A DNA stretch of 64,000 bases, taken from contig NZ_AYOZ01000010.1 of assembly GCF_000508165.1 (NCBI RefSeq), positions 1 through 64,000 on the forward strand, in the 5' to 3' direction. Below the pieces are notes generated by a model. It was given only the letters and a program-made list of their open reading frames with translations, was not told where the DNA came from and made no database searches. Shown here piece by piece: positions 54,857-62,808 of the stretch. Both the position numbers and the translations under genes were made by a program. This DNA comes from Marinomonas profundimaris. GTDB lineage: Bacteria; Pseudomonadota; Gammaproteobacteria; Pseudomonadales; Marinomonadaceae. How positions within the stretch are numbered: the stretch's first letter is position 1; each line of letters begins with the position of its first letter.

Positions 54857-54930
54857 ACACCATCTGCGCAGGACAAACATTTTTCAACGTTTCATTAAAC
54901 CCTCAAGAGGTTCCTGCGGTCTTTGACGGC
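54857..54930 (-). promoter_or_regulatory. L10 leader (rplJ autoregulatory RNA)
   Basis: The minus-strand RNA has GTCAAAGACCGCAGG followed about 45 nt later by CCTGCGCAGATGGTG. This closely matches the paired core of the E. coli rplJ leader that binds the L10-L12 complex (Rfam L10_leader). It sits about 110 nt upstream of the rplJ ATG, within a 231-nt gap after rplA. I found no convincing promoter in that gap. Confidence 0.85.
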
Positions 54931-54980
54931 CTGCTCAACAAACAAATGAAGGCAGACCCCAAAGCGCATGATCTAAATAC

Positions 54981-55682
54981 TTACTTAACTGCGTTAAGTG
55001 TACCTAAATCAATTTGTAGACCAGGTCCCATTGTAGAAGACATAGTCACTTTTTTCATGTAGACACCTTTTGAAGAAGCAGGTTTAGCACGACGCAAGTC
55101 GGCCAAAAGCGCTTCAAGGTTGCCTTTGATAGATTCAGCAGCGAATTCGATAGAACCAACAGCTGCATGAATAATACCATTTTTATCTGTACGGTAACGA
55201 GCTTGACCTGCTTTTGCATTCTTAACTGCAGTCGCAACATCTGGCGTTACTGTGCCAACTTTAGGGTTAGGCATTAGACCACGTGGGCCCAAGATCTGAC
55301 CAAGTTGACCAACGATGCGCATTGCGTCCGGAGATGCAATAACAACGTCAAAATCTAGGTTGCCAGCTTTAACTTGTTCAGCCAAATCATCAAAACCAAC
55401 AACATCTGCACCAGCTTCTTTCGCAGCTTCAGCGTTTGCGCCTTGCGCGAACACAGCAACACGAACATCTTTACCAGCACCGTTAGGTAATACAGTAGAA
55501 CCACGAACAGCCTGATCAGACTTACGAGGATCAACACCTAGGTTAACAGATACATCGATAGATTCTTTGAACTTAACAGTAGAAAGTTCAGACAATAGAG
55601 CAACAGCCTCTTCTACAGAGTACAACTTTGTTGTTTCTACTTTTTCTGCGATCAAGCGAGCGCGTTTAGTTAACTTAGCCAT
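54981..55682 (-). CDS. rplA: 50S ribosomal protein L1
   Basis: L1 stalk protein that gates tRNA exit, and translational repressor of rplK-rplA in E. coli. 233 residues with [15 protein letters not shown] (the RNA-binding signature) and [17 protein letters not shown]. The start overlaps the rplK stop by 1 nt. Confidence 0.98.
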   Translation of the reverse strand: MAKLTKRARLIAEKVETTKLYSVEEAVALLSELSTVKFKESIDVSVNLGVDPRKSDQAVRGSTVLPNGAGKDVRVAVFAQGANAEAAKEAGADVVGFDDLAEQVKAGNLDFDVVIASPDAMRIVGQLGQILGPRGLMPNPKVGTVTPDVATAVKNAKAGQARYRTDKNGIIHAAVGSIEFAAESIKGNLEALLADLRRAKPASSKGVYMKKVTMSSTMGPGLQIDLGTLNAVK

Positions 55683-56116
55683 TAGATCACACCTTCACAA
55701 TCTAGACCCATAGCGCGAGCGCTACCAGCGATAGTACGAACTGCCGCATCCATATCTGAAGCAGTCAAATCAGCCTGCTTAGCAGCAACAATCTCTTCAA
55801 GCTGCGCACGAGTAACCGTACCTACTTTCTGAGTGTTTGGACGTGGAGAACCACTTTTCAGACCAGCGGCCTTTTTAAGAAGAACAGCAGCAGGAGTAGA
55901 TTTCGTTTCAAATGTGAAACTACGATCACTGTAAACAGTGATAATAACTGGCGTAGGAAGACCTGGTTCAACACCTTGAGTTTTGGCATTAAACGCTTTA
56001 CAGAATTCCATGATATTCACACCATGTTGACCAAGTGCTGGACCAACTGGTGGACTTGGGTTCGCTTGACCCGCTTTAACTTGTAGCTTGATATAAGCTT
56101 GGACTTTCTTAGCCAT
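55682..56116 (-). CDS. rplK: 50S ribosomal protein L11
   Basis: GTPase-centre protein needed for RelA activation and thiopeptide action. 144 residues (E. coli 142), with [19 protein letters not shown] and the C-terminal RNA-binding domain ending [12 protein letters not shown]. It is 49 nt after nusG. Confidence 0.98.
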   Translation of the reverse strand: MAKKVQAYIKLQVKAGQANPSPPVGPALGQHGVNIMEFCKAFNAKTQGVEPGLPTPVIITVYSDRSFTFETKSTPAAVLLKKAAGLKSGSPRPNTQKVGTVTRAQLEEIVAAKQADLTASDMDAAVRTIAGSARAMGLDCEGVI

Positions 56117-56165
56117 TTTTTAACTCCAATTGGGTCACAGCCGTAAGGCTACCCGTTCAACAAAA

Positions 56166-56699
56166 TCAGGCCTTTTCAACCTGACTAAATTCCAAATCAA
56201 CTGGCGTAGAGCGCCCAAAAATAAGCACCGCCACTTTGATTCGACTTTTATCGTAATCCACTTCTTCCACAACACCATTGAAATCAGCAAACGGACCTTC
56301 GTTAACACGAACGACCTCACCCACTTCAAACAAAGTCTTAGGACGAGGTTTATCAACACCATCACTAACACGCTGTAGAATTGCATCTGCTTCGCGAGTC
56401 GTAATCGGTGACGGCTTATCCGCCGTACCACCAATAAAGCCCAACACACGAGAAGTGCCTTTTACCAAATGCCAAGAGTCATCATTCATATCCATTTGAA
56501 CCAACACATAACCTGGATAGAACTTTCTTTCACTCTTGCGCTTCTTGCCGTCTCGGATCTCAACCACTTCTTCGGTTGGCACCAAGATCTCGCCGAAATT
56601 TTCTTCCTGCCCCATAACCTGCACTCGCTCAGCAAGCGAACGCATTACGTGCTTTTCGTACCCTGAGTACGCTTGTACTACATACCATCGTTTGGTCAT
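56166..56699 (-). CDS. nusG: Transcription elongation factor NusG
   Basis: Couples RNA polymerase to Rho and to the ribosome through S10. From ATG 56699 it has 177 residues (E. coli 181): the NGN domain starts [16 protein letters not shown] and the KOW domain is [16 protein letters not shown] (about 125-140). A TTG two codons upstream is unlikely to be used. It follows secE by 9 nt. Together with boxA and S10 it is part of the rrn antitermination set. Confidence 0.98.
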   Translation of the reverse strand: MTKRWYVVQAYSGYEKHVMRSLAERVQVMGQEENFGEILVPTEEVVEIRDGKKRKSERKFYPGYVLVQMDMNDDSWHLVKGTSRVLGFIGGTADKPSPITTREADAILQRVSDGVDKPRPKTLFEVGEVVRVNEGPFADFNGVVEEVDYDKSRIKVAVLIFGRSTPVDLEFSQVEKA

Positions 56700-56708
56700 G
56701 AGCAACTC

Positions 56709-57077
56709 CTAACTAATAACTGAAGAAACGACCCAACCAAGGAACGAATCCACCCCCCATAGTACGAGAGACATAAAAACAACAACCGCTAACACGATCA
56801 AAGTAGTTTGCGTGGTTTCCTGTCTAGTCGGCCATACAACCCTGCGAATTTCTGTCTTAGCTTCTTTTGCCAAAGTAAAAAAAGATTGACCCTTCACAGT
56901 TTGTAACGCGATAAAACCAGCAACACCAGCCAACACCAAGATAGCAATTAAGCGATACAATAGTGACTCAGCAGAATAATAGTTATTACCAATCACGCCT
57001 ACCGCAACCAGCAGAATAACAATTGCCCACTTAAACACATCTCCGCGAGATGCTTGAGCTTCAGCATTAGAACTCAT
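56709..57077 (-). CDS. secE: Preprotein translocase subunit SecE
   Basis: Clamp subunit of SecYEG. The 122-residue gammaproteobacterial form has three membrane segments (about 18-35, 40-60, 92-115) and the conserved cytoplasmic helix TEIRRVVWPTRQETTQTTL. First protein gene of the tRNA-Trp-secE-nusG unit, 40 nt after the tRNA. Confidence 0.97.
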   Translation of the reverse strand: MSSNAEAQASRGDVFKWAIVILLVAVGVIGNNYYSAESLLYRLIAILVLAGVAGFIALQTVKGQSFFTLAKEAKTEIRRVVWPTRQETTQTTLIVLAVVVFMSLVLWGVDSFLGWVVSSVIS

Positions 57078-57117
57078 ACTTCAGGTGATCCCTAACTAAA
57101 AAATAGGATACGAAAGA

Positions 57118-57193
57118 TGGCAGGCCAAGAGGGACTCGAACCCCCAACAGCCGGTTTTGGAAACCGGTGCTCTACCAATTGAACTATTGGCCT
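57118..57193 (-). tRNA. tRNA-Trp (CCA)
   Basis: 76 nt including the encoded CCA end. Acceptor arm AGGCCAA/TTGGCCT, anticodon loop TTCCAAA in a CCGGT/ACCGG stem, GGTTCGAGTCC T-arm. It is followed on the same strand by secE, the arrangement seen in many proteobacteria. Confidence 0.97.
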
Positions 57194-57212
57194 ACATTCG
57201 TATGGGCGGAGG

Positions 57213-57241
57213 ATGATACCTAAACATGCTAAATTTAGCAA
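57213..57241 (-). promoter_or_regulatory. Promoter of tRNA-Trp-secE-nusG
   Basis: On the minus strand: TTGCTA (57236-57241), 17 bp, TATCAT (57213-57218), then CCTCCGCCC. The predicted start is about 12 nt before tRNA-Trp. It occupies the place where tufB is normally found. Confidence 0.7.
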
Positions 57242-57265
57242 GGGTACCTGCCCAAAAAACAGACA

Positions 57266-57290
57266 ATAAAAAAGGCGGTTAAGACCACCT
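57266..57290 (-). terminator. Putative terminator after tRNA-Thr
   Basis: On the minus strand GGTGG (57285-57289), 6-nt loop, CCGCC (57274-57278), then six T. The stem is short (5 bp, one G-U), so strength may be modest. Confidence 0.6.
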
Positions 57291-57309
57291 ATCTTTTGCT
57301 TTGATAAGC

Positions 57310-57385
57310 TGGAGCTCATGAGCAGATTTGAACTGCCGACCTCACCCTTACCAAGGGTGTGCTCTACCAACTGAGCTACATGAGC
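57310..57385 (-). tRNA. tRNA-Thr (GGT)
   Basis: 76 nt with encoded CCA. Acceptor GCTCATG/CATGAGC, D-arm AGCTCAGTTGGTAGAGC, anticodon GGT between CACCC and GGGTG. Third of the Tyr-Gly-Thr cluster. Confidence 0.97.
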
Positions 57386-57387
57386 AT

Positions 57388-57462
57388 TGGAGCGGGTAGC
57401 GGGAATCGAACCCGCCTCTTCAGCTTGGAAGGCTGAGGTAATAGCCACTATACCATACCCGC
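57388..57462 (-). tRNA. tRNA-Gly (TCC)
   Basis: 75 nt with encoded CCA. Acceptor GCGGGTA/TACCCGC, anticodon loop CTTCCAA giving TCC in a TCAGC/GCTGA stem. Only 2 nt separate it from tRNA-Thr and 3 nt from tRNA-Tyr. Confidence 0.97.
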
Positions 57463-57465
57463 AAT

Positions 57466-57549
<84 letters not shown>

Positions 57550-57592
57550 ACGTACTCAGCGCTATAACGCAACACCCCAAAAGGTGGGAGCC

Positions 57593-57620
57593 ATTATATT
57601 TATCGAGTTCTTAATTGCAA
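57593..57620 (-). promoter_or_regulatory. Promoter of the tRNA-Tyr-Gly-Thr cluster
   Basis: On the minus strand: TTGCAA (57615-57620), 16 bp, perfect TATAAT (57593-57598), then a GC-rich GGCTCCCACC discriminator, as expected for stringently regulated stable RNA. The -35 lies just downstream of the SPOR gene stop codon. Confidence 0.85.
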
Positions 57621-57623
57621 GCG

Positions 57624-58328
57624 CTAGCAAGGATTTTTTTCTAATTTTATCATCATCTTGGTGAGGTCGAAGCGAGAGATAAATTGTTCCCAATCTTTTT
57701 CATCCACTGGCTGCTCTATATCGATCTGCTGCAGTGGAACATTTCGCATATGTTCATACACATCAACACGATAGCTCGATACGCCTTGTATCCTTGTTTT
57801 TGCCTGCTCGGCACGCTCTTTTGATGAATATAAACCCAACGAGATTCGGTTTTTCATTTCCGCTCGAGTGATAACAAAACTATCAATCGACTTTGCCGCA
57901 AGCTCTTTCACAATACGCTCCGCAATTGCAGGTGTTTCAGGGGCAGCAATGTACAGCCAGAACTTAGCTCTTTTACCTGTAATTTCCCTTTCTTTATGAG
58001 ACCAACCAAATTCTTTCAGCACTTGCGTGATTTGCGTTTTGTCGTCTTTACGTTCGGTTTCTAATCGCGGACAAAACAACTCAGGCTCATCGCCAGAAGC
58101 CTCATCAATCACTTTGCTCAACGCCTCCTCAAGTGTTTCGCTGGACACAACACCGGCATTGTAATCTTGCTCGCTCACGGCTGGCGCTTCCGATAATAAA
58201 TGTATTTTTTCGCTCACCGGCGGACCATATATAGATTCCTTGGCCTTCTCAGGTTTATCTTGAACAAAACTATGCCAACTCAAAAACGCCGCATTTAGTA
58301 ATACTATAAAGAGAAAAAGCCACTTCAT
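57624..58328 (-). CDS. SPOR-domain-like protein with membrane anchor
   Basis: 234 residues: an N-terminal hydrophobic anchor (MKWLFLFIVLLNAAFLSW), an acidic variable region, and a probable SPOR domain at about 120-190 (FWLYIAAPETPAIAERIV; SLGLYSSKERAEQ). SPOR domains bind denuded septal peptidoglycan. A C-terminal tail of about 45 residues follows the domain, which is less usual. It overlaps coaX by 4 nt, so they are coupled. The pairing with coaX and birA recurs in pseudomonads, but I know of no demonstrated role. Confidence 0.75.
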   Translation of the reverse strand: MKWLFLFIVLLNAAFLSWHSFVQDKPEKAKESIYGPPVSEKIHLLSEAPAVSEQDYNAGVVSSETLEEALSKVIDEASGDEPELFCPRLETERKDDKTQITQVLKEFGWSHKEREITGKRAKFWLYIAAPETPAIAERIVKELAAKSIDSFVITRAEMKNRISLGLYSSKERAEQAKTRIQGVSSYRVDVYEHMRNVPLQQIDIEQPVDEKDWEQFISRFDLTKMMIKLEKNPC

Positions 58329-59059
58329 TTATTGCCTCTTACCTGCTCATCGCCAACCATCTTTGCACCCAAAGCCACAAGGTTCGGCTGACACTCTAGT
58401 GAAATACCCAACAAACCCAATAACCTTTGTGCGTCACCTCCCGTCACAACCCATTTGAAATCCGAGTAACGACGATGAATTCGCTCCAAAAAGCCTAACG
58501 CCATTTCATGACACCCTTCTGTTACCGCTCTTGCGGTGGAATCCGGCAACCCGCTACCCGCAACCACTTCATGAGCGCCGTAACGGATTTTAGCGGTATT
58601 AGAAAGTAACGCTTCTTCCATCATCGCCAAACCTGGGGTGATATAACCTCCAAGATGAATACCCGCACGATTAACAATATCGATTTTTATTGCTGTGCCA
58701 GCATCCACGACAACCACATCACCTTTCGCCGTATGATGAGCCGCGACAGCCCCCAACCAACGATCGATACCCAATCGCGCGGGCTCAATGTACGCATTTC
58801 GCACGCCACACGCTTGGGCCTGACTGGTTAACGTAGACCAATGGGCATTCGGATACTCAGCCTGAATATCGGCGTGCAACAATGCGCTCTGCTCTTTTGA
58901 TCGGACGCTGGCAAAATAAATTCGATCAGGCGAAAAGTGAGCACTTTCAAGACGACACTCGTCACGCTGAACCCATACAATGCTCTCATCCTCGAAAGCC
59001 GTAAACTTAACACTGGTATTACCAGCATCAACCACTAACACTCTATCCACGGCGGACAC
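58325..59059 (-). CDS. coaX: Type III pantothenate kinase
   Basis: First step of coenzyme A synthesis: phosphorylates pantothenate. This type belongs to the ASKHA fold and is insensitive to CoA feedback. VVDAGNTSVKF (phosphate loop) is near the N terminus, DAGTAIKID at about 110-118, and VTGGDAQRL near the C terminus. I take the GTG at 59059 (about 244 residues) because GGAGGAG lies 6 nt before it. An earlier ATG at 59095 would extend deep into birA, and a GTG at 59050 is also possible. It overlaps the birA end by 17 nt. Confidence 0.93.
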   Translation of the reverse strand: MSAVDRVLVVDAGNTSVKFTAFEDESIVWVQRDECRLESAHFSPDRIYFASVRSKEQSALLHADIQAEYPNAHWSTLTSQAQACGVRNAYIEPARLGIDRWLGAVAAHHTAKGDVVVVDAGTAIKIDIVNRAGIHLGGYITPGLAMMEEALLSNTAKIRYGAHEVVAGSGLPDSTARAVTEGCHEMALGFLERIHRRYSDFKWVVTGGDAQRLLGLLGISLECQPNLVALGAKMVGDEQVRGNK

Positions 59060-59996
59060 TAATCTCTCCTCCATGCAACGCCACCAGCTCACCATTTTCT
59101 TCTAGCAGCAATGCGCCTTTTTGATCAATACCTCTGGCAACGCCTTGACGCTGTTGAGAAACAGAGCTCACCGTGACCGCTTGATTGAATAAAACGTCAT
59201 AGGCTTGCCACTGATGCTGAAAATGTTTCATACCATGACCATCCTCAAAAAGCTTACAGGCTTCAACCAATTCTTTCGTCAGCTCCGCCAAAATAACGTT
59301 ACGACTCGGACGAGACGACAATCGAGACACCAAGTCGGTCCAAGGCTGATCCACTTGTGTCATAAAGGCATCATCCATTTCGACATTCAGGCCAATACCA
59401 ATAATCACATGACACACATCTTGATCAGCCACCATTTCCAATAAAATACCGCAAATTTTCTGTCCATCGACCTGTACATCATTTGGCCATTTCAAACCTG
59501 GATTGGGCACGCCTACTTTTTTTAAAACTCGAGCAACCGCCACGCCAGCGGCAAGGCTCAACCCTTCAACGACGCTTGGACCGTTTTCGAAACGCCAAGC
59601 AAATGAAAATGTAACATTCTTTGCCACACCAGATTCCCACTGACGACCCCGACGGCCCTTGCCTTGCGTTTGACGCTCAACAGAGATCATGACAGGCAAT
59701 GCTTGCCCTTGAGCAATGTGCTGCTTGGCATCACCATTCGTCGACTCTGTTTCAAATGCCAACTTTATCGCCACATCATCGGGTACGCCATTGTCTCGCA
59801 AAGCGGTTTCTGACAGCAATTCAAGGGGCGATGGCAAACGATATCCACGTCCTTTTACAGAGTGGATTGTCATCCCGATGGATTCTAATTTTTTGAGTTT
59901 CTTCCAGACCGCAGCACGAGTGACACCCAACGCCGCTCCCAACGCTTCACCAGAGTGAAATTCGTTATCACTCAGCAGTGCTAAAACAGCATGCAT
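59043..59996 (-). CDS. birA: Bifunctional biotin ligase / biotin operon repressor
   Basis: Attaches biotin to the acetyl-CoA carboxylase carrier protein, and as a dimer with biotinyl-AMP represses biotin synthesis genes. 317 residues: an N-terminal winged helix (about 1-60; SGEALGAALGVTRAAVWKKL) so the repressor function is likely retained, then the ligase core with RQTQGKGRRGRQW (biotinyl-AMP loop) and GLKWPNDVQV. A C-terminal SH3-like domain follows. It is first of birA-coaX-SPOR on the minus strand. Confidence 0.96.
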   Translation of the reverse strand: MHAVLALLSDNEFHSGEALGAALGVTRAAVWKKLKKLESIGMTIHSVKGRGYRLPSPLELLSETALRDNGVPDDVAIKLAFETESTNGDAKQHIAQGQALPVMISVERQTQGKGRRGRQWESGVAKNVTFSFAWRFENGPSVVEGLSLAAGVAVARVLKKVGVPNPGLKWPNDVQVDGQKICGILLEMVADQDVCHVIIGIGLNVEMDDAFMTQVDQPWTDLVSRLSSRPSRNVILAELTKELVEACKLFEDGHGMKHFQHQWQAYDVLFNQAVTVSSVSQQRQGVARGIDQKGALLLEENGELVALHGGEISVRRG

Positions 59997-60023
59997 TTAC
60001 TCTCTCCACGTTCAATTTTTGTT

Positions 60024-60914
60024 TTACTCAACCACATCAAAAGGCAAAAAAGAACTGCCCGGCGCCGCTTGAAGCCAATTTAATACTGGATATTCACACG
60101 TTCCATCAACCGCATGTATGGCATAAGCATGTCGGGATTTCCCAGATCGATTGGCGTAACTCAAATGAGGAAACTCGCCGTCAAGAATCACCAACGACCC
60201 TTTAGGAACCGGCATCGCCACCAGCTCATCTTGACTCCATATATGTTCTTTTAACACCACCATTCTGGTGTCGATCGCGCCCTCATCCAGACGTTCAAAA
60301 CGCTTCAACAGACCTTGCTTATGCCCTTTTGGTATCCCCCACAAACAACCGTTTTCCAATGTTGCGTCTTCAAGAGCAAACCACAAACCAATCACGCTCA
60401 TCGGTTTTGTATAAAGAAACGTACTGTCTTGATGACAGTTTACTTCGCCCCCGATTCCCGGCTGCTTAAAGATATACATGGATTGCGCTGCCCGAGGTTC
60501 TATCATGCCTAATTGCGTTAACAAATTCTGCCAAACGGAAGACAATGAAAACGCTTTAAAGACCGCGTCTTGAAAGTGGAGTCCGTGCCCCACTTTGTTA
60601 ATCGACAATGCCAATGGTTGCTTTAGCACACCCGCTTCATCAAACGCCTCTTCCTCAAAAAAGAAAGACACCTTGTCAGCAGACGCCATAAAATAGCGAT
60701 CCGTATGACGACTCTGTTCACTGGTAGTGAAAATAGAACGCACCGAATCTGGCTCGAACGCGTCCATCAGCACGGACATACGAGCCCTTAATGCATCGCA
60801 AACAGATTCTGAAACAAGCGATTCAATAACCAAATAGCCGTCGGCATGATACTGATCCACTTGAGATTGCGTTATCGTTACTGGGGAAAGCTTCACCGCC
60901 ATATTATCCGTCAT
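60024..60914 (-). CDS. Phytanoyl-CoA dioxygenase (PhyH) family protein
   Basis: Fe(II)/2-oxoglutarate-dependent oxygenase of 296 residues from ATG 60914, which has AAGGAG at 9 nt; an upstream start at 60944 is less likely. The iron triad is His161-x-Asp163 in CHQDS and His250 in EFPHLSYANRS, with Arg261 the probable 2-oxoglutarate anchor. It resembles PHYHD1-like proteins of eukaryotes and bacteria. The substrate is unknown; a lipid-related or small-molecule hydroxylation is the usual role. It lies 14 nt after the exported hydrolase gene, suggesting one transcript. Confidence 0.87.
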   Translation of the reverse strand: MTDNMAVKLSPVTITQSQVDQYHADGYLVIESLVSESVCDALRARMSVLMDAFEPDSVRSIFTTSEQSRHTDRYFMASADKVSFFFEEEAFDEAGVLKQPLALSINKVGHGLHFQDAVFKAFSLSSVWQNLLTQLGMIEPRAAQSMYIFKQPGIGGEVNCHQDSTFLYTKPMSVIGLWFALEDATLENGCLWGIPKGHKQGLLKRFERLDEGAIDTRMVVLKEHIWSQDELVAMPVPKGSLVILDGEFPHLSYANRSGKSRHAYAIHAVDGTCEYPVLNWLQAAPGSSFLPFDVVE

Positions 60915-60927
60915 CACATAGATCTCC

Positions 60928-62121
60928 TTATCGATTGTTGGCATTGGCCTTGATAAAAAACGACACCTCTTCCATTAGAGAGCGAAAGTTTGGATTCCAA
61001 GACACTCGAGCTGCATGCGGACTTCTCTTGGATAAATCATCTGAGCGTTCACCAAACCAATTTGCATTATCGGTGCGACACGCGTCATACAAAGGTTTAT
61101 CTGACAAGTACCAGCCACAAATCCGGTATTCGCCCATCGCACCATAATAAGTATTTTCTGGATCACCATGAATCGCCATATGTGAAAGACCTAGAATTTT
61201 TGCCTCCGGCCAGTTCGTATTATAAACCTTGATACGATCCGTGGTCGCGCTTCGTTGTGTTTTGCTGTACAGCACCATCTGGCTTTTCGGGCCAACCATA
61301 CCCTGCTTGAATACATTCTCTGTCACCGACGAATCCACCGTTTGATCGTCTTCAGATAAAGCAATAAACACCGGGAAAGATTTCGGATTGTCCAAAATTA
61401 AATGACGAACTTCTTTGGAGAGTTTGTACACCTCGGCAATCGCCGGTAAAGGAATTGAGGCGTATTTTGCAAAATCATCACTAGGATAATGGTCGAGCCA
61501 ATCTTTCACCAATGCCAGCCAAGGCGAAAGCCAATCGATACTGCTGTTCACTTTAAAGACGGGCGAAAACAACACGACGCCGGTTACGCTCTCCGTATGC
61601 TGCCAAGCGTATTCTGCGGCCAATGCGCCACCCGTTGAAAAACCACCAACATATAAAACATCCACTTCTTTACGAAACTGATCGGCGGCATGGCGAAACG
61701 TCTCGCGCCAATCATCACGAGAGACGGTCAGTAAATCTTCTGCTTTTGTGCCATGACCTGGCAATAGAATCACGCGAACCTGATAGCATGCCTGTTGCAA
61801 GGCTTTCGCGGGGTCTCGCATAGAAAAAGGCGAATCGGATAAACCATGAGATAAAAGAACCCCAATGGCCTTGTTTTTTTCACACTGCTCAGGGTTCGGC
61901 AATAACTCAAAAGGCATGACGGCATCGAGCTCTCTCGCCTTGTCGCCAACATTTACCCAAACCTTATGTTGGTTTAAATACACCGACGCTCTTTGTTGAT
62001 AATGAGAAAATGACTCGTCCGGCGCAAAGACAAATGCCGTTGTTTTTTCGGCGGCACCCCCAATGCCAGACACAGACAATGTCAGAAGACACAAACACCA
62101 CAAGATAATTTTTTGCCGCAT
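60928..62121 (-). CDS. Exported alpha/beta hydrolase (lysophospholipase/esterase-like)
   Basis: About 397 residues from ATG 62121, which gives a clean signal peptide MRQKIILWCLCLLTLSVSGI; an upstream in-frame start at 62196 would bury it. The protein is probably periplasmic. Fold markers are LLSHGLSDSPFSMRDPAKAL, PGHGTKAEDLL, nucleophile elbow GGFSTGG (Ser), an acid in SEDDQTVDSS, and His in LSHMAIHGD. Similar to monoacylglycerol lipase or carboxylesterase types, with a long C-terminal region. The substrate is unknown. It pairs with the PhyH gene downstream. Confidence 0.85.
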   Translation of the reverse strand: MRQKIILWCLCLLTLSVSGIGGAAEKTTAFVFAPDESFSHYQQRASVYLNQHKVWVNVGDKARELDAVMPFELLPNPEQCEKNKAIGVLLSHGLSDSPFSMRDPAKALQQACYQVRVILLPGHGTKAEDLLTVSRDDWRETFRHAADQFRKEVDVLYVGGFSTGGALAAEYAWQHTESVTGVVLFSPVFKVNSSIDWLSPWLALVKDWLDHYPSDDFAKYASIPLPAIAEVYKLSKEVRHLILDNPKSFPVFIALSEDDQTVDSSVTENVFKQGMVGPKSQMVLYSKTQRSATTDRIKVYNTNWPEAKILGLSHMAIHGDPENTYYGAMGEYRICGWYLSDKPLYDACRTDNANWFGERSDDLSKRSPHAARVSWNPNFRSLMEEVSFFIKANANNR

Positions 62122-62224
62122 GACTTTCCCTCTCATTATCAATAATTCAATACGATGCACCTTTTGGTTTTCACCGATCGTGCTATCATCGAACATTCAA
62201 ACGCTGCCTACATTACATTCAAAA

Positions 62225-62668
62225 ATGACTACGCTTTATCCCAGTGCTGAGCAAGTTCCTTCCCTTTGGTTTCCTCTTGCAAAGAAATTCTATCAAGCCC
62301 ACTATCCGAGTGGAAAACCCAACAAAGCGGATCCGATTTGGGTCGTACGCGATAAAGGGGGAATTCTAACGGCAGTTCGACTTAAACCCTGCTCCGGCGC
62401 TCAATTGCTGACCGCAATGGTCACAGAGCCTTCACACCGAAACATGGGCCTTGGTAGCCACTTAATCAGCAGTATTCACCCTGCATTAAGTGTAATGCCT
62501 AGTTACTGTTTCGCACTGACACACCTTGTGTCTTTTTATTCTGCTAATCATTTTACGGTCGTCTCGGTTGAGATGTTACCAGAAGAACTCGCCAGCCGCT
62601 TTAGCGCTTATACAGCTCAAGGACGAAACCTGACGCCAATGCGTTACCATCGCGTAGAAAAGTCCTGA
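62225..62668 (+). CDS. GNAT-family N-acetyltransferase
   Basis: 147 residues from ATG 62225 (TTLYPSAEQVPSLWF). A longer frame from 62063 overlaps the divergent hydrolase gene and is rejected. The CoA-binding motif A is TEPSHRNMGLGSHLI (about 77-91), with the R-x-x-G-x-G/A pattern slightly altered to RNMGLG. The substrate is not predictable. It is divergent from the hydrolase across 103 bp; a -10-like TATCAT lies upstream but its -35 is weak. Confidence 0.8.
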   Translation: MTTLYPSAEQVPSLWFPLAKKFYQAHYPSGKPNKADPIWVVRDKGGILTAVRLKPCSGAQLLTAMVTEPSHRNMGLGSHLISSIHPALSVMPSYCFALTHLVSFYSANHFTVVSVEMLPEELASRFSAYTAQGRNLTPMRYHRVEKS

Positions 62669-62808
62669 AACCTTCCTTAAAAAGCACTTAAGTAATCTTA
62701 AATCACTAAAAGTGCCGTGTCTTTGTTGACCCTTTTCAATGTCCTCCAGTACCTTTGATCGCATCATTCGATTTTTTGCTGATCCTAAATAAAAAGACCG
62801 AGGGCATT

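Noticed and set aside
57092-57448. 118-residue open frame across the tRNA-Trp, -Thr and -Gly genes
   Set aside because: Its peptide (QLVEH..., GSSNL...) is the well-known artefact of translating tRNA genes; three tRNAs occupy the same bases.
62063-62224. N-terminal extension of the GNAT protein
   Set aside because: Overlaps the signal-peptide region of the divergent hydrolase gene; the ATG at 62225 gives a normal GNAT length.
62669-62808. Promoter of the GH1 gene starting at TTGACC (about 62737)
   Set aside because: No acceptable -10 at 15-19 bp, so no promoter is called.
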